The notes beneath the pieces are model-generated. The model saw only the letters and a program-made list of their open reading frames with translations. It was not told where the DNA came from and did no database searches. Positions 37,661 through 46,694 of a stretch of 64,000 nucleotides of DNA are shown piece by piece; the stretch's first letter is position 1; each line of letters starts with the position of its first letter. The stretch is from CAJQQK01 sp965224225. Its GTDB lineage: Bacteria > Pseudomonadota > Alphaproteobacteria > Rhizobiales > Hyphomicrobiaceae. The DNA is taken from contig CBDCZF010000035.1 of assembly GCA_965224225.1 (NCBI GenBank), positions 868,001-932,000 on the forward strand, in the 5' to 3' direction. Made by a program: the position numbers and the translations under genes.

Positions 37661-38053
37661 CTATTCCGTTTCAAGGTCGCGGCGGACCTTGTCGCTGGCT
37701 AACAATTGGTCGATACGCATACCTTCATCGAACGAATGATCCTTCAGAAAGCGCAGATCGGGCGCGAACTTCAGCGTGACGGCGCGCGCAACCTCGCTTC
37801 GGATGAACTTCTTGTTGGCGGCCAGCGCCTTGACGGTCGCATCGCCATCGCCGCCGCCAAGCGGCATGACGAACACAGTTGCGATTTTCAGATCCGGCGA
37901 CATGCGCACCTCGGGCACCGTGATGATGTGGCCTTCGAGTGCTGGATCGTGAATCGCATTACGGGCGAGCAGATCGGATATGGCATGCCGGATCAGTTCG
38001 CCGACACGGAGCTGGCGCTGCGTTGGTCCCTTGGTTTGTTTGGCTGCAGGCAT
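37661..38053 (-). CDS. rbfA: Ribosome-binding factor A
   Basis: Late 16S rRNA/30S maturation factor, 130 residues, KH-type fold. Recognisable segments are QRQLRVGELIRHAISDLLAR near the N-terminus, PEVRMSPDLKIATVFVMPLG in the middle and RFLKDHSFDEGMRIDQLL at the end. It precedes truB by 12 bp. The 383-bp gap up to infB is occupied by a family A repeat, so co-transcription with infB is uncertain. Confidence 0.94.
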   Translation of the reverse strand: MPAAKQTKGPTQRQLRVGELIRHAISDLLARNAIHDPALEGHIITVPEVRMSPDLKIATVFVMPLGGGDGDATVKALAANKKFIRSEVARAVTLKFAPDLRFLKDHSFDEGMRIDQLLASDKVRRDLETE

Positions 38054-38200
38054 GCGTCAGAACGTCCAATGGGTTCCCAAAGGGCCTACGCCCTTGGGCA
38101 GGATTGTTAAGGATGGTGTCCTTAACGTTTCGTCATGCGGCGAACCTAGTGCTCTGCATCATCTTAAAAGGTGGTCCAAAATTGCAAACCACAGTTTGTC

Positions 38201-38377
38201 TGCACGGCCCTATGCCCCTCACCCTAACCATCTCCCCGTGAAGTAAGGGGAGAGGGAACTTGGCGCGTCATTTTGCCAAGACAGGTGCCAAATGGCTCGG
38301 CCGGATTCCCTCTCCCCGTAGCGCCACTTCGGCGCGTACGGGGAGAGGGTTAGGGTGAGGGGCATAGGGCCGTACAG
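38201..38377. repeat. Family A palindromic repeat, copy 3 with extended arms
   Basis: The core 38214-38363 matches copies 1 and 2 (CCCCTCACCCTAACCATCTC and GGGGAGAGGGTTAGGGTGAG). Here the inverted arms continue outward for another 13 bp: TGCACGGCCCTATG on the left and CATAGGGCCGTACA on the right, which pair with one mismatch. This gives terminal arms of about 35 bp and shows the full element ends. It lies between infB and rbfA. Confidence 0.88.
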
Positions 38378-38436
38378 ACGGATGGTTGGCATGCGAATGT
38401 CAAGACCCAGCGCCACAACTTAAGTGATACACAGCA

Positions 38437-41130
38437 CTAATCCAACGTGCGCTGGATGGTCTCGACCTGGAAGCACTCGATGACGTCGCCAGCTCGGATG
38501 TCCTGGTAGTTGGCAAACGCCATGCCGCATTCCTGACCGGCCGGGACCTCTTTCACTTCATCCTTGAAGCGCTTCAAGGTCGACAGCGTGCCCTCGTGGA
38601 TCACGACGTTGTCGCGGATCAGACGCACCTTGGCACCGCGCTCGACCTTGCCTTCGGTGACGAGACAGCCGGCGACCTTGCCGATCTTGGAGATGTTGAA
38701 CACCTCGCGGATCTCGGCATTGCCGAGGAAGATCTCGCGCAGCGTCGGATCGAGCAGGCCGGACATCGCCGATTTCACGTCGTCGACCAGATCGTAAATG
38801 ATGTTGTAGTAGCGGATCTCGACGCCATCGCGGTCGGCCGCCGCCCTGGCCTGGGTATTGGCGCGAACGTTGAAGCCCATCGCGATCGCGTTTGATGCGG
38901 TCGCGAGCGAGATATCGGACTCCGTGATACCGCCGACACCCGAGTGGACGATGCGAGCCTCGACCTCGTCGGTCGAAATCTTGGCGAGCGCTCCGGCAAT
39001 CGCTTCGACCGAACCCTGCACGTCGCCCTTGATGACCAGCGGGAACTCCTTTTTGCCTGCTTCGTGAAGCTGCTGCATCATCTGTTCGAGGGTGCGCGCG
39101 GAACCGGCCTGACCGAGCGTCTCGCGGCGCTTGCGCACGCGGTATTCCGTGATCTCGCGGGCGCGTGCCTCGCTTTCGACGACGGCGAACTGGTCGCCGG
39201 CCTCGGGAGCCGAGTCGAAGCCCAGCACCTCGACCGGGAACGACGGTCCCGCTTCCTTGACGTTGGCGCCCTTGTCGTCGATCAGCGCCCGGACCCTGCC
39301 CCAGGCCGTGCCGGCAACGACGATGTCTCCAACCCGAAGCGTGCCGCGCTGGACCAGCAATGTGCCGACCGGGCCGCGGCCGCGCTCGAGCTTGGCCTCG
39401 ATGACAAAGCCTTCGGCCGAACGATCGGGATTGGCTCTGAGATCGAGCAACTCGGACTGCAGATTGATTGCCTCGAGGATACCGTCGAGGTTCTGCTGCT
39501 TGAGTGCCGAGACCTCGACATCGAGTGTTTCGCCCGACATGCTTTCGACGACCACCTCGTGCTGAAGCAGCTCGGTGCGCACCCGGTTGGGATCTGCGTC
39601 GGGCTTATCCATCTTGTTGATCGCAACGATCAGCGGCACCTCGGCTGCCTTGGCGTGGGCGATCGCCTCGATGGTCTGCGGCATGACACCATCGTCGGCG
39701 GCAACGACCAGCACGACCAGGTCGGTGACCTTGGCACCGCGGGCGCGCATCGCCGTGAATGCCTCGTGGCCCGGCGTGTCGATGAAGGTGATGAGACCGC
39801 CATCGGGTGCCTTCACCTGGTAGGCGCCGATGTGCTGGGTGATGCCGCCGGCCTCGCCGCTGGCGACGTTGGCTGCACGAATCGCATCGAGCAGCGACGT
39901 CTTGCCGTGGTCGACGTGACCCATGATCGTGACCACCGGGGCACGCGGCGCCAGCGTCGCTTCGTCATCGTCGGCACCGAAGAAGCCTTCCTCGACATCG
40001 GCTTCCGAAACGCGCTTCGGCGTGTGGCCGAACTCGCTGACGATCAATTCGGCCGTGTCGGCGTCGATCACGTCGTTCATCTTGTGCATCGCGCCTTGTT
40101 TCATCAAATATTTGATGACGTCAACGGCGCGCTCGGTCATCCGGTTGGCGAGTTCCTGAATGGTGATCGCCTCGGGAATAACGACTTCGCGGGTGATTTT
40201 CTCGCGGGTCTGGGAAATGCCCATCGCCTTGAGCTTCTCGCGCTCGCGCTTGCGCTTGAGCGAGGCCAGCGAACGTTCGCGCTGGCGCTCGTCGAAGGCG
40301 TTGGTGATCGTAAGTTTGCCGCGCACACGGCCTTCATCGCGACCTCCGGGCCGGGCCACCTTCCCGGCACCACGCCGCCTGCCACGCGCATCATCGTCTT
40401 CGCGCGCCGTGGTCTCGGTCGGGGCGGGACGCAGATTGCGGCGCGGCGCCTCGGCTTCCTTCTTGGCCGGTTCCGGCGGTTTCGGTTCCGGGCGATCGGA
40501 GCGCGTGACGATCATCGGCCGGATCATGCCGACCGACTTCATCAGCGGTTCCTGTGCCTTGGCAAGTTCCTCGGCCGTCGGCTGGCGGACTCTTGCAGCC
40601 GGTGGCTGCTCAGCGGCGGGCCCGGTCGGAGTTGCTTCGGTCGCCGGTGCTGCCTGGCTCGCTGCCTCGCCCGCAGGTTCGGCCGCCCTGGCGGCCAGTT
40701 CGGCTTCCTTCTTGGCTGCCGCCTCAGCTTTCTGCTGGGCTTCGGCCGCGGCGGCCTCTTCCTTAGCGCGCTGCTCAGCGGCGGCGGCCTCATCTTTGGC
40801 ACGCTGCTCGGCCAGGCGCTCTTCTTCGGCGGCCCTGAGGTGGGCGGCGGCAAGTGCGGCTGCGCGCGCCGCGCGCTCGTCCTTGGACAGCGAACCTTCC
40901 GCCTGTTCGGCAGCGGCCGGGCGCGCGCGCGACTTGACCGATGCGCGCTTTGCCGCATCGTCGGTGCCAGGCGCGGTTACGGTCCTCTTGCGCCGCTTCT
41001 CAACGACGACGGACTTGGAACGTCCCTGCCCGAACTTCTGCTGGACATGGCCTGACTCGACCGTGCGCTTGAGGCTCAGCGGCTTGCGCCCTTGAGTCGG
41101 CTTGTCGGCAGTCTCGTTCGTTTCGCTCAT
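38437..41130 (-). CDS. infB: Translation initiation factor IF-2
   Basis: GTPase that positions initiator tRNA on the 30S subunit, 897 residues. A long low-complexity, Ala/Lys/Glu-rich N-terminal region (about 1-330) includes a coiled-coil stretch. The IF2 N-domain is at about 320-370. The G domain has G1 GHVDHGKTSLLDAIR, G3 DTPGHEAF and G4 NKMDKPDADPNRV. The beta-barrel and C2 domains follow, ending ECFQVETIQRTLD. The start overlaps the upstream ylxR-type stop by 4 bp (ATGA). Confidence 0.96.
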   Translation of the reverse strand: MSETNETADKPTQGRKPLSLKRTVESGHVQQKFGQGRSKSVVVEKRRKRTVTAPGTDDAAKRASVKSRARPAAAEQAEGSLSKDERAARAAALAAAHLRAAEEERLAEQRAKDEAAAAEQRAKEEAAAAEAQQKAEAAAKKEAELAARAAEPAGEAASQAAPATEATPTGPAAEQPPAARVRQPTAEELAKAQEPLMKSVGMIRPMIVTRSDRPEPKPPEPAKKEAEAPRRNLRPAPTETTAREDDDARGRRRGAGKVARPGGRDEGRVRGKLTITNAFDERQRERSLASLKRKREREKLKAMGISQTREKITREVVIPEAITIQELANRMTERAVDVIKYLMKQGAMHKMNDVIDADTAELIVSEFGHTPKRVSEADVEEGFFGADDDEATLAPRAPVVTIMGHVDHGKTSLLDAIRAANVASGEAGGITQHIGAYQVKAPDGGLITFIDTPGHEAFTAMRARGAKVTDLVVLVVAADDGVMPQTIEAIAHAKAAEVPLIVAINKMDKPDADPNRVRTELLQHEVVVESMSGETLDVEVSALKQQNLDGILEAINLQSELLDLRANPDRSAEGFVIEAKLERGRGPVGTLLVQRGTLRVGDIVVAGTAWGRVRALIDDKGANVKEAGPSFPVEVLGFDSAPEAGDQFAVVESEARAREITEYRVRKRRETLGQAGSARTLEQMMQQLHEAGKKEFPLVIKGDVQGSVEAIAGALAKISTDEVEARIVHSGVGGITESDISLATASNAIAMGFNVRANTQARAAADRDGVEIRYYNIIYDLVDDVKSAMSGLLDPTLREIFLGNAEIREVFNISKIGKVAGCLVTEGKVERGAKVRLIRDNVVIHEGTLSTLKRFKDEVKEVPAGQECGMAFANYQDIRAGDVIECFQVETIQRTLD

Positions 41131-41849
41131 ACTGTTCCTGCGTTTCGGGTCGCAGCCTGCTCCGCGCCGGCAGCTTGCTCCGCGACCTTCGGGGTTGAAG
41201 CTTCGGTTGCGCCTTGGCGATATTGCGCAACCCGGCTGGCGGCAGCCAAAAAGTTTGTGGCGGCGCTGCCATTGCTCAGCGCAGCATGTACCACATTTGC
41301 CCGGCCGATGGCCAAGCTCAATTCATCGATCGTGAGCAATGAAACTTCGTTCGGCTGCCGGTTGGCGGCCAAGCTTACTGCCCGGTATTTGCGGGCGACC
41401 TTTTCCAGACCATCCGCACTGGCGTCGGCCCCTTGCAGCAGCACACCTGCAGCACCCGCTTCGATCCAAGCGTTTACCTTAGCCCGGCCCGTCGCCACAA
41501 GGCCCGCCTTGTTACATATACTTAATAGCTCAAGCGCCCGTTTTACAAGCAGTCGATCAACGGTCTGGCCAAGATCCGGCGCCGCTTCGATCTTGCGACG
41601 CAGGGCGCGTGCAAAAAAACCAGACGATTGGGCCTTTTCGACACAGGATCTCGAGCACGTCACCCAAACGCCGCGGCCAGGCAGTTTGCGCGAAACATCG
41701 GGAACGATTTTGCCGTCGGGCGAGAGGGCGAAGCGAATGAGCTCTTCAGGCGGCCGGGCAACGCGCGTGACAATACACGTGCGCAGGGACACCTTGTCCC
41801 GCACCTGGCGTGCGTCCTGCCGCGCTGTCGCGTCCAAAGCCCGTATCAA
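41127..41849 (-). CDS. YlxR (DUF448) RNA-binding protein with C-terminal L7Ae-like domain
   Basis: A 240-residue protein between nusA and infB. The YlxR domain (about 15-90) has RTCIVTRVARPPEELIRFAL, LPGRGVWVTCSRSCVEKA. The second half (about 105-195) resembles an L7Ae-type RNA-binding fold: LELLSICNKAGLVATGRAKV followed by AWIEAGAAGVLLQGADAS. This fused arrangement is usual in alphaproteobacteria. The stop overlaps infB by 4 bp and nusA lies 18 bp upstream, so it belongs to the core operon. Confidence 0.92.
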   Translation of the reverse strand: MIRALDATARQDARQVRDKVSLRTCIVTRVARPPEELIRFALSPDGKIVPDVSRKLPGRGVWVTCSRSCVEKAQSSGFFARALRRKIEAAPDLGQTVDRLLVKRALELLSICNKAGLVATGRAKVNAWIEAGAAGVLLQGADASADGLEKVARKYRAVSLAANRQPNEVSLLTIDELSLAIGRANVVHAALSNGSAATNFLAAASRVAQYRQGATEASTPKVAEQAAGAEQAATRNAGTV

Positions 41850-41867
41850 CGCTTCGATCCATCCTCG

Positions 41868-43562
41868 TCAGTTCGCGCCTGACGGCGCAGGTCCGTCAGA
41901 AACATCGGGAAGTTCGGCCATGCCGCCCACTATGGCAGGCTCGCCACCATCATCCTCGCCCTCGATCTCAACCTCAGGCGTGATCAGATCCTCAGGCTTG
42001 ATCCAGCCCAGAATGATGCGGGCTGCAAGAATCATTTCCTCTGCTTCCTGGCGGCTGACATCGTGACCGTCGAAGAAGCCCGGGTGTTTGACCGGCTCGA
42101 CGCCGCGCTCCTTGCTGCGCTCGACCCAGCCGCAAAGGTCGTCGGTGGCACAATCGGCAAAGTCATCGAGAGTCTTGATGTCGTTTTCACCGAGCGAGAC
42201 CATCATAGCCGTCGTCATGCCGGCGACCTGGGCCATGTCGTCTTCAACGCCCAGTTCGCGGCGACGGGCATCGCGCTCCTGCTCCTGGCGCTCCAGGTAT
42301 TCGCGGGCGCGCGCCTGTATCTCCTCGGCAGTGTCCTCATCGAAACCCTCGATGCCGGCGACTTCGGATTGATCGACGAATGCCACCTCCTCGACGCTGG
42401 CAAAGCCTTCGGTGACCAGGAGCTGGGCGATGACTTCGTCGACATCGAGCGCCTCCATGAACATCGCCGAACGCTCGGTGAATTCCTTCTGGCGGCGCTC
42501 GCTCTCTTCATGTTCGGTCAGGATGTCGATGTCCCAGCCGGTCAATTGCGAGGCAAGGCGCACGTTCTGGCCACGCCGGCCGATCGCCAGGGAGAGCATC
42601 TGCTCGGGCACCACGACCTCGATACGCTCGGCATCTTCATCGAGCACCACCTTGGTGACCTCGGCCGGTGCGAGTGCGTTGACGATGAAGCTCGCGGCAT
42701 CAGGGTTCCACTGGATGATGTCGATCTTTTCGCCCTGCAATTCGTTGACGACGGCCTGCACGCGCTGGCCGCGCATACCGACGCAGGCGCCAACAGGATC
42801 GATCGACGAATCCCTCGAAATCACCGCAATCTTCGCGCGTGAACCGGGATCGCGGGCGACGGACTGGATCTCGACGATGCCGTCGTAAATCTCGGGCACC
42901 TCCATCGCGAACAGTTTCGACATGAACTCAGGACGGGCGCGCGAGAGGAAAATCTGAGGGCCGCGCTGCTCACGGCGGACATCGTAGATGTAGGCGCGGA
43001 TGCGGTCGCCGTAGCGCACGTTCTCGCGCGGGATCATCTCATCGCGCCGGACGATCGCCTCGGCCCGGCCGAGATCGACGATCACGTTGCCGTATTCGAC
43101 CCGCTTGACGGTGCCGTTGGCGATCTCGCCGACGCGGTCCTTGTATTCCTCGTACTGGCGCTCACGTTCGGCATCGCGCACCTTCTGGACGATGACCTGC
43201 TTGGCGTTCTGGGCGGCGACCCGGCCGAAATCCATCGGCGGCAATTCTTCGACCAGTTCCTCGCCGATCTCGGCGTCGGCCTTGATCTTCTGTGCCGTTG
43301 CCAGATCGACCTCGGTCGATTCGTTTTCGACCTCCTCGACGACGGTCAGCACGCGGGTCAGCCGTGTGTCGCCGTTTTTCGGGTCGATCGCGCAGCGAAT
43401 GTCGTTTTCGGCGCCGTAGCGCGAGCGCGCAGCCTTCTGGATCGCATCTTCCATGGCGGCAATGACAATGTTGCGATCGATCGACTTCTCGCGTGCGACT
43501 GCGTCTGCAATCTGCAGCAGCTCGAGCCGGTTCGCACTCACTCCAACCATAGCCATGGTCAT
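41868..43562 (-). CDS. nusA: Transcription termination/antitermination protein NusA
   Basis: RNA polymerase-associated factor, 564 residues. N-terminal domain: SANRLELLQIADAVAREKSI. S1 domain near 130-200 (GEIANGTVKRVEYGNVIVDL). Two KH domains carry DPVGACVGMRGQRVQAVVNE and LSLAIGRRGQNVRLASQLTG. Two C-terminal acidic repeats precede a disordered acidic tail (EVEIEGEDDGGEPAIV). The distal ATG is chosen because AAGGGACGG lies just upstream; two further in-frame ATGs follow within five codons. Confidence 0.95.
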   Translation of the reverse strand: MTMAMVGVSANRLELLQIADAVAREKSIDRNIVIAAMEDAIQKAARSRYGAENDIRCAIDPKNGDTRLTRVLTVVEEVENESTEVDLATAQKIKADAEIGEELVEELPPMDFGRVAAQNAKQVIVQKVRDAERERQYEEYKDRVGEIANGTVKRVEYGNVIVDLGRAEAIVRRDEMIPRENVRYGDRIRAYIYDVRREQRGPQIFLSRARPEFMSKLFAMEVPEIYDGIVEIQSVARDPGSRAKIAVISRDSSIDPVGACVGMRGQRVQAVVNELQGEKIDIIQWNPDAASFIVNALAPAEVTKVVLDEDAERIEVVVPEQMLSLAIGRRGQNVRLASQLTGWDIDILTEHEESERRQKEFTERSAMFMEALDVDEVIAQLLVTEGFASVEEVAFVDQSEVAGIEGFDEDTAEEIQARAREYLERQEQERDARRRELGVEDDMAQVAGMTTAMMVSLGENDIKTLDDFADCATDDLCGWVERSKERGVEPVKHPGFFDGHDVSRQEAEEMILAARIILGWIKPEDLITPEVEIEGEDDGGEPAIVGGMAELPDVSDGPAPSGAN

Positions 43563-43635
43563 CCGTCCCTTAACTTGTCTGCCCTCGTTGGTCTCGGGCT
43601 TATTCCAGTTTCAATTCCAGCTCCGGCAGAGCGCA

Positions 43636-44307
43636 TCAGCCTTGAACACCGCTGGCATCTGCCGGTTCTTCGGTGTCAGCCGGGCCCGTTGCGCCTGCAT
43701 CCTCGTTGGCACCCTTGTCGGCCGCGCGGCCCGCGGCCTTGGCCCGGCGCAGTGACTCGCGAACCAAATCGTCGTTCAGCACCAGGTGCGCCTCGGCAAT
43801 CAGATCGAGCGGCAGGCCAATGACGTGGACTCCGATCTGGTCCAAGTCAACCTCCAGGCGCAGCTCACCGTTCTCAAATCCTTCAATCGTGCCCCGAAAT
43901 CTTCGGCGGCCGTCGAGCAGTTCGGCCAGTTCCACTTTCGCTTCATGGCCCGCCCAAACCTCGAAATCCGATGGCCGCACGAGCGGCCGGTCGATGCCGG
44001 GCGAGGAAACCTCTAGGTTATAGGCCGCTGCGATCGGATCGTGGGCATCGAGCAGCGGTGAAATCTGACGCGACACCAGTTCGCAATCGGCGATCGTCAT
44101 CGTACCATCGGCGCGTTCGGCCATGATCTGCAAGGTTTGTTCGTCGCGGCCCATGATGCGCACGCGCACCAGTCGAAATCCAAGATCGCCAAGCGCCGGC
44201 TCGATCAGGCCCGCGACCTGGCCGGCAACACCCGTCTCGCGCACGAAGCGCGCCTCGTTCGCATCACCGGCGCCGCCATTGCCGCCATCTGTCAGCCGTT
44301 CAGCCAT
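43636..44307 (-). CDS. rimP: Ribosome maturation factor RimP
   Basis: 30S assembly factor, 223 residues. The core (about 20-170) includes GLIEPALGDLGFRLVRVRIM, the TIADCELVSRQISPLLDAHD segment and NLEVSSPGIDRPLVRPSDFE, the family signature. A C-terminal extension of about 45 residues is Ala/Glu-rich and probably disordered. It heads the rimP-nusA-ylxR-infB operon with 73 bp to nusA. Confidence 0.93.
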   Translation of the reverse strand: MAERLTDGGNGGAGDANEARFVRETGVAGQVAGLIEPALGDLGFRLVRVRIMGRDEQTLQIMAERADGTMTIADCELVSRQISPLLDAHDPIAAAYNLEVSSPGIDRPLVRPSDFEVWAGHEAKVELAELLDGRRRFRGTIEGFENGELRLEVDLDQIGVHVIGLPLDLIAEAHLVLNDDLVRESLRRAKAAGRAADKGANEDAGATGPADTEEPADASGVQG

Positions 44308-44395
44308 TCAGCTCCAGCGCTTGAATTCCAATTCGCCCGCACCAATTCGCGTCCTATGGGGCGCGGCCTGCAATCGATTTCGCGGGCCCAGAACG

Positions 44396-44423
44396 AAAAA
44401 AGAGCGGACCCTGGCGGGCCCAC
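44396..44423 (-). terminator. Possible intrinsic terminator between trmB and rimP
   Basis: Read on the minus strand: GGTGGGCCCGCCAGGGTCCGCTC followed by six T. The stem GGCCC/GGGTCC has one bulge, so it is imperfect. It lies 90 bp before rimP and would separate rimP from the trmB-metK transcription unit. Confidence 0.35.
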
Positions 44424-44533
44424 CCAAAAGTTGAGATGATCATGAGCACCGGTATGCTAGGTGATGACTTAAGATATTGCAATAGGCTGCCGGTAATTTT
44501 TTCCCCCGCAAAAAAGAAATGCGGAGCGAATAC

Positions 44534-45238
44534 TCAAATCGCCTTTCGAAAGCGCAGAAAATAACAGGACCGGCCCTCGCGCTTGGCTTTGCTTTCATAG
44601 CGCGTCGGCGGCCAATCTGCCGGGCGTTGGCGCCAATCGGCTGGCCGTCGGGCAAGCCACTGCCACGAACCTTGCTGCTTCAAAGTGAGCAGCATAGCGC
44701 GCGCGTAATCGGCAACGTCGGTTGCCAGGCGCAATTCCGCTTCAGGCATCATGATCCGATCCAATTGCGAAATAAATGCCGGACTCACCAGGCGGCGCTT
44801 TTGATGGCGCTTCTTCGGCCATGGATCGGGAAACAGGATGAAGGCGCGCTCGATGCTTTGCGGTGGCAGCCAGGCAACGAGATCGCGGGCATCGTCGGCA
44901 TGCACGCGCACATTGGTGAGGTTACCGCTAATCGAGCCGTCGATCACCTTGACGACGCCGTCGATGAACGGCTCTGATCCAACCAAGCCGACATCCGGGT
45001 TGTGCTCGGCCTGCCAGAGCAGATGCTCACCGCCACCGAAGCCGACCTCGAGCCAGACGGCACGAACGGGCGGCGTGAACAATTGGCGTGGATCGGTCAG
45101 TGCCGGCCGAGCCATATCGATGGCAAGGTGTTCGAGACCATCACCGAGCAGCGCGGCCTGGCGCTCCGTCAGCTTGCGCGAGCGGCGGCGGCCGAACGAG
45201 CGCAGGTGGCGATGGCGATGTTCGTCTGCTTCAGGCAT
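44534..45238 (-). CDS. trmB: tRNA (guanine-N7)-methyltransferase
   Basis: SAM-dependent enzyme forming m7G46 in tRNA. It is 234 residues from MPEADEHRHRHLRSFGRRRS, close to the usual length. The SAM site is WLEVGFGGGEHLLWQAEHNP near 65. The conserved RNA-binding motif is FPDPWPKKRHQKRRLV near 155. The C-terminus PTRYESKAKREGRSCYFLRF is typical. Longer starts at 45304 or 45430 would place the start inside a strong hairpin or inside metK, so the shorter ATG is preferred. Two hairpins lie directly upstream. Confidence 0.93.
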   Translation of the reverse strand: MPEADEHRHRHLRSFGRRRSRKLTERQAALLGDGLEHLAIDMARPALTDPRQLFTPPVRAVWLEVGFGGGEHLLWQAEHNPDVGLVGSEPFIDGVVKVIDGSISGNLTNVRVHADDARDLVAWLPPQSIERAFILFPDPWPKKRHQKRRLVSPAFISQLDRIMMPEAELRLATDVADYARAMLLTLKQQGSWQWLARRPADWRQRPADWPPTRYESKAKREGRSCYFLRFRKAI

Positions 45239-45257
45239 GTCCGTGTCGCTGAGCGGC

Positions 45258-45314
45258 GACAAATGAGGGGTTTTCAACCCCTCAAACTCCCTGACCAGGG
45301 ACATTTGTCCCTGG
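45258..45314 (-). promoter_or_regulatory. Tandem hairpins in the metK-trmB leader, possible attenuator
   Basis: On the minus strand, CCAGGGACA-AA-TGTCCCTGG (45314-45295, 9-bp perfect stem) is followed 11 nt later by GAGGGGTT-GAA-AACCCCTC (45283-45265, 8-bp perfect stem). The sequence after the second hairpin, ATTTGTC (45264-45258), is the exact complement of GACAAAT inside the first hairpin, so the two structures could exclude each other. No T-run follows either stem. Confidence 0.5.
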
Positions 45315-45323
45315 ATCCTCAGC

Positions 45324-46520
45324 TCAAAAAGCCGCCTTGAGCTTGTCGGCGAGATCCGTGCGTTCCCACGAGAAGCCGCCTTCGTCGTCCGGTGCACGGC
45401 CGAAATGGCCATAGGCAGACGAGCGTGCATAGATCGGCTTGTTGAGGTCGAGATGCTGGCGGATACCCCGCGGCGTCAGATCCATGACCTCACCGAGCAC
45501 TTGTTCCAGGCGATCTTCCGGCACCTTGCCGGTGTCATAGAAGTTGACGTTGATCGACAACGGCCGGGCGACGCCAATCGCGTAGGAAATCTGGATGCAG
45601 CAGCGATCGGCCAAATCCGCTGCGATCACGTTCTTGGCCAGATAGCGGGCGGCATAGGCGGCCGAGCGGTCGACCTTGGTCGGATCTTTGCCGGAGAAAG
45701 CGCCGCCGCCGTGGGGTGCAGCGCCGCCGTAGGTGTCGACGATGATCTTGCGCCCGGTGAGGCCGGTGTCGCCGTCGGGCCCGCCAACGACGAACTTGCC
45801 CGTCGGGTTGACGTGCCAGACGGTCTCAGCGGTGATCCAGCCGGTCGGCAGCGTCTCGCGGATGAACGGCTCGACGACCTGGCGGACATCGTCGGAGCTC
45901 ATTTCCGGGTCGAGGTGCTGCGTCGAGAGCACGACCTCGGTGACGGCCACCGGCTTGCCGTCGTCATAGCGCACGGTGAGCTGGCTCTTCGAATCTGGTC
46001 CAAGCACCGCGGCAGGACCTTCACCCGACTTGCGCGCCGCTGCCAGCACCTCGAGGATCTTGTGGCTGTAGTAGATCGGCGCCGGCATCAATTCAGGCGT
46101 TTCCTTGCAGGCATAGCCGAACATGATGCCCTGGTCGCCGGCCCCTTCATCCTTGTTGCCGCTCGCATCGACACCCTGCGCGATATCGGCGGATTGCCCG
46201 TGCAGCAGCACGTTCACGTCGGCCTTCGCCCAGTGGAAGCCTTCCTGCTCGTAGCCGATGTCCTTGATCGCCATGCGCGCCTTGTGCGCGATCAGATCCC
46301 GGGTGATCGTTGCCGGGCCGCGCGTCTCGCCGGCAATCACCACCGTGTTGGTCGTCGTCAGCGTCTCGGCGGCAACGCGGATGCTCCAGGGATCGAGCCC
46401 TGCCCTTATGCCCTCGGCAAAATAGAGATCGACGACCTCGTCCGAAATTCGGTCGCAGACTTTGTCGGGATGTCCTTCGGACACCGATTCACTCGTAAAT
46501 AGGAAAGTTCGCTCAGCCAA
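45324..46520 (-). CDS. metK: S-adenosylmethionine synthetase
   Basis: Makes SAM from methionine and ATP. It is 398 residues. N-terminal motif FLFTSESVSEGHPDKVCDRI, signatures GAGDQGIMFGYACKETPELM near 128 and GGGAFSGKDPTKVDRSAAYA near 270 are all intact. The C-terminus FSWERTDLADKLKAAF is typical of alphaproteobacteria. The XRE regulator gene lies upstream across 174 bp in the same orientation, an arrangement seen in other Rhizobiales; any control of metK by it is inference. Confidence 0.97.
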   Translation of the reverse strand: MAERTFLFTSESVSEGHPDKVCDRISDEVVDLYFAEGIRAGLDPWSIRVAAETLTTTNTVVIAGETRGPATITRDLIAHKARMAIKDIGYEQEGFHWAKADVNVLLHGQSADIAQGVDASGNKDEGAGDQGIMFGYACKETPELMPAPIYYSHKILEVLAAARKSGEGPAAVLGPDSKSQLTVRYDDGKPVAVTEVVLSTQHLDPEMSSDDVRQVVEPFIRETLPTGWITAETVWHVNPTGKFVVGGPDGDTGLTGRKIIVDTYGGAAPHGGGAFSGKDPTKVDRSAAYAARYLAKNVIAADLADRCCIQISYAIGVARPLSINVNFYDTGKVPEDRLEQVLGEVMDLTPRGIRQHLDLNKPIYARSSAYGHFGRAPDDEGGFSWERTDLADKLKAAF

Positions 46521-46694
46521 TTCGATCCCCGTCGTTGCAGGTGGGTAGTCACCTATCCGGCACCGACGGCGTTCTTGCTATCTTTTGAGCTTGTGGTCAA
46601 GCTGGCGTCAACTGTCGCACACGGCAGCTCGACCGCAATGCTCGAAGATCACGCTGAATGTCCAGTCGGGCCCGTGCTCATTGCGCCCGGCGCT

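Noticed and set aside
38944..41055. Long plus-strand open frame opposite infB, and similar frames opposite gyrB (2289-3770), dnaA (7564-9351), metK (45405-46502) and trpS-usp (57376-59217)
   Set aside because: They mirror well-supported genes in GC-rich DNA, their translations show no domain and biased composition, and they lack ribosome binding sites.
45239..45430. Longer trmB starts at 45304 or 45430
   Set aside because: 45430 lies inside metK and 45304 lies inside a 9-bp perfect hairpin; the shorter protein matches the family length.
46521..46694. SAM or SAH riboswitch upstream of metK
   Set aside because: The leader contains a small GGTGACTACCCACC hairpin, but the conserved cores of SAM-II, SAM/SAH and SAH riboswitches that I know were not found.
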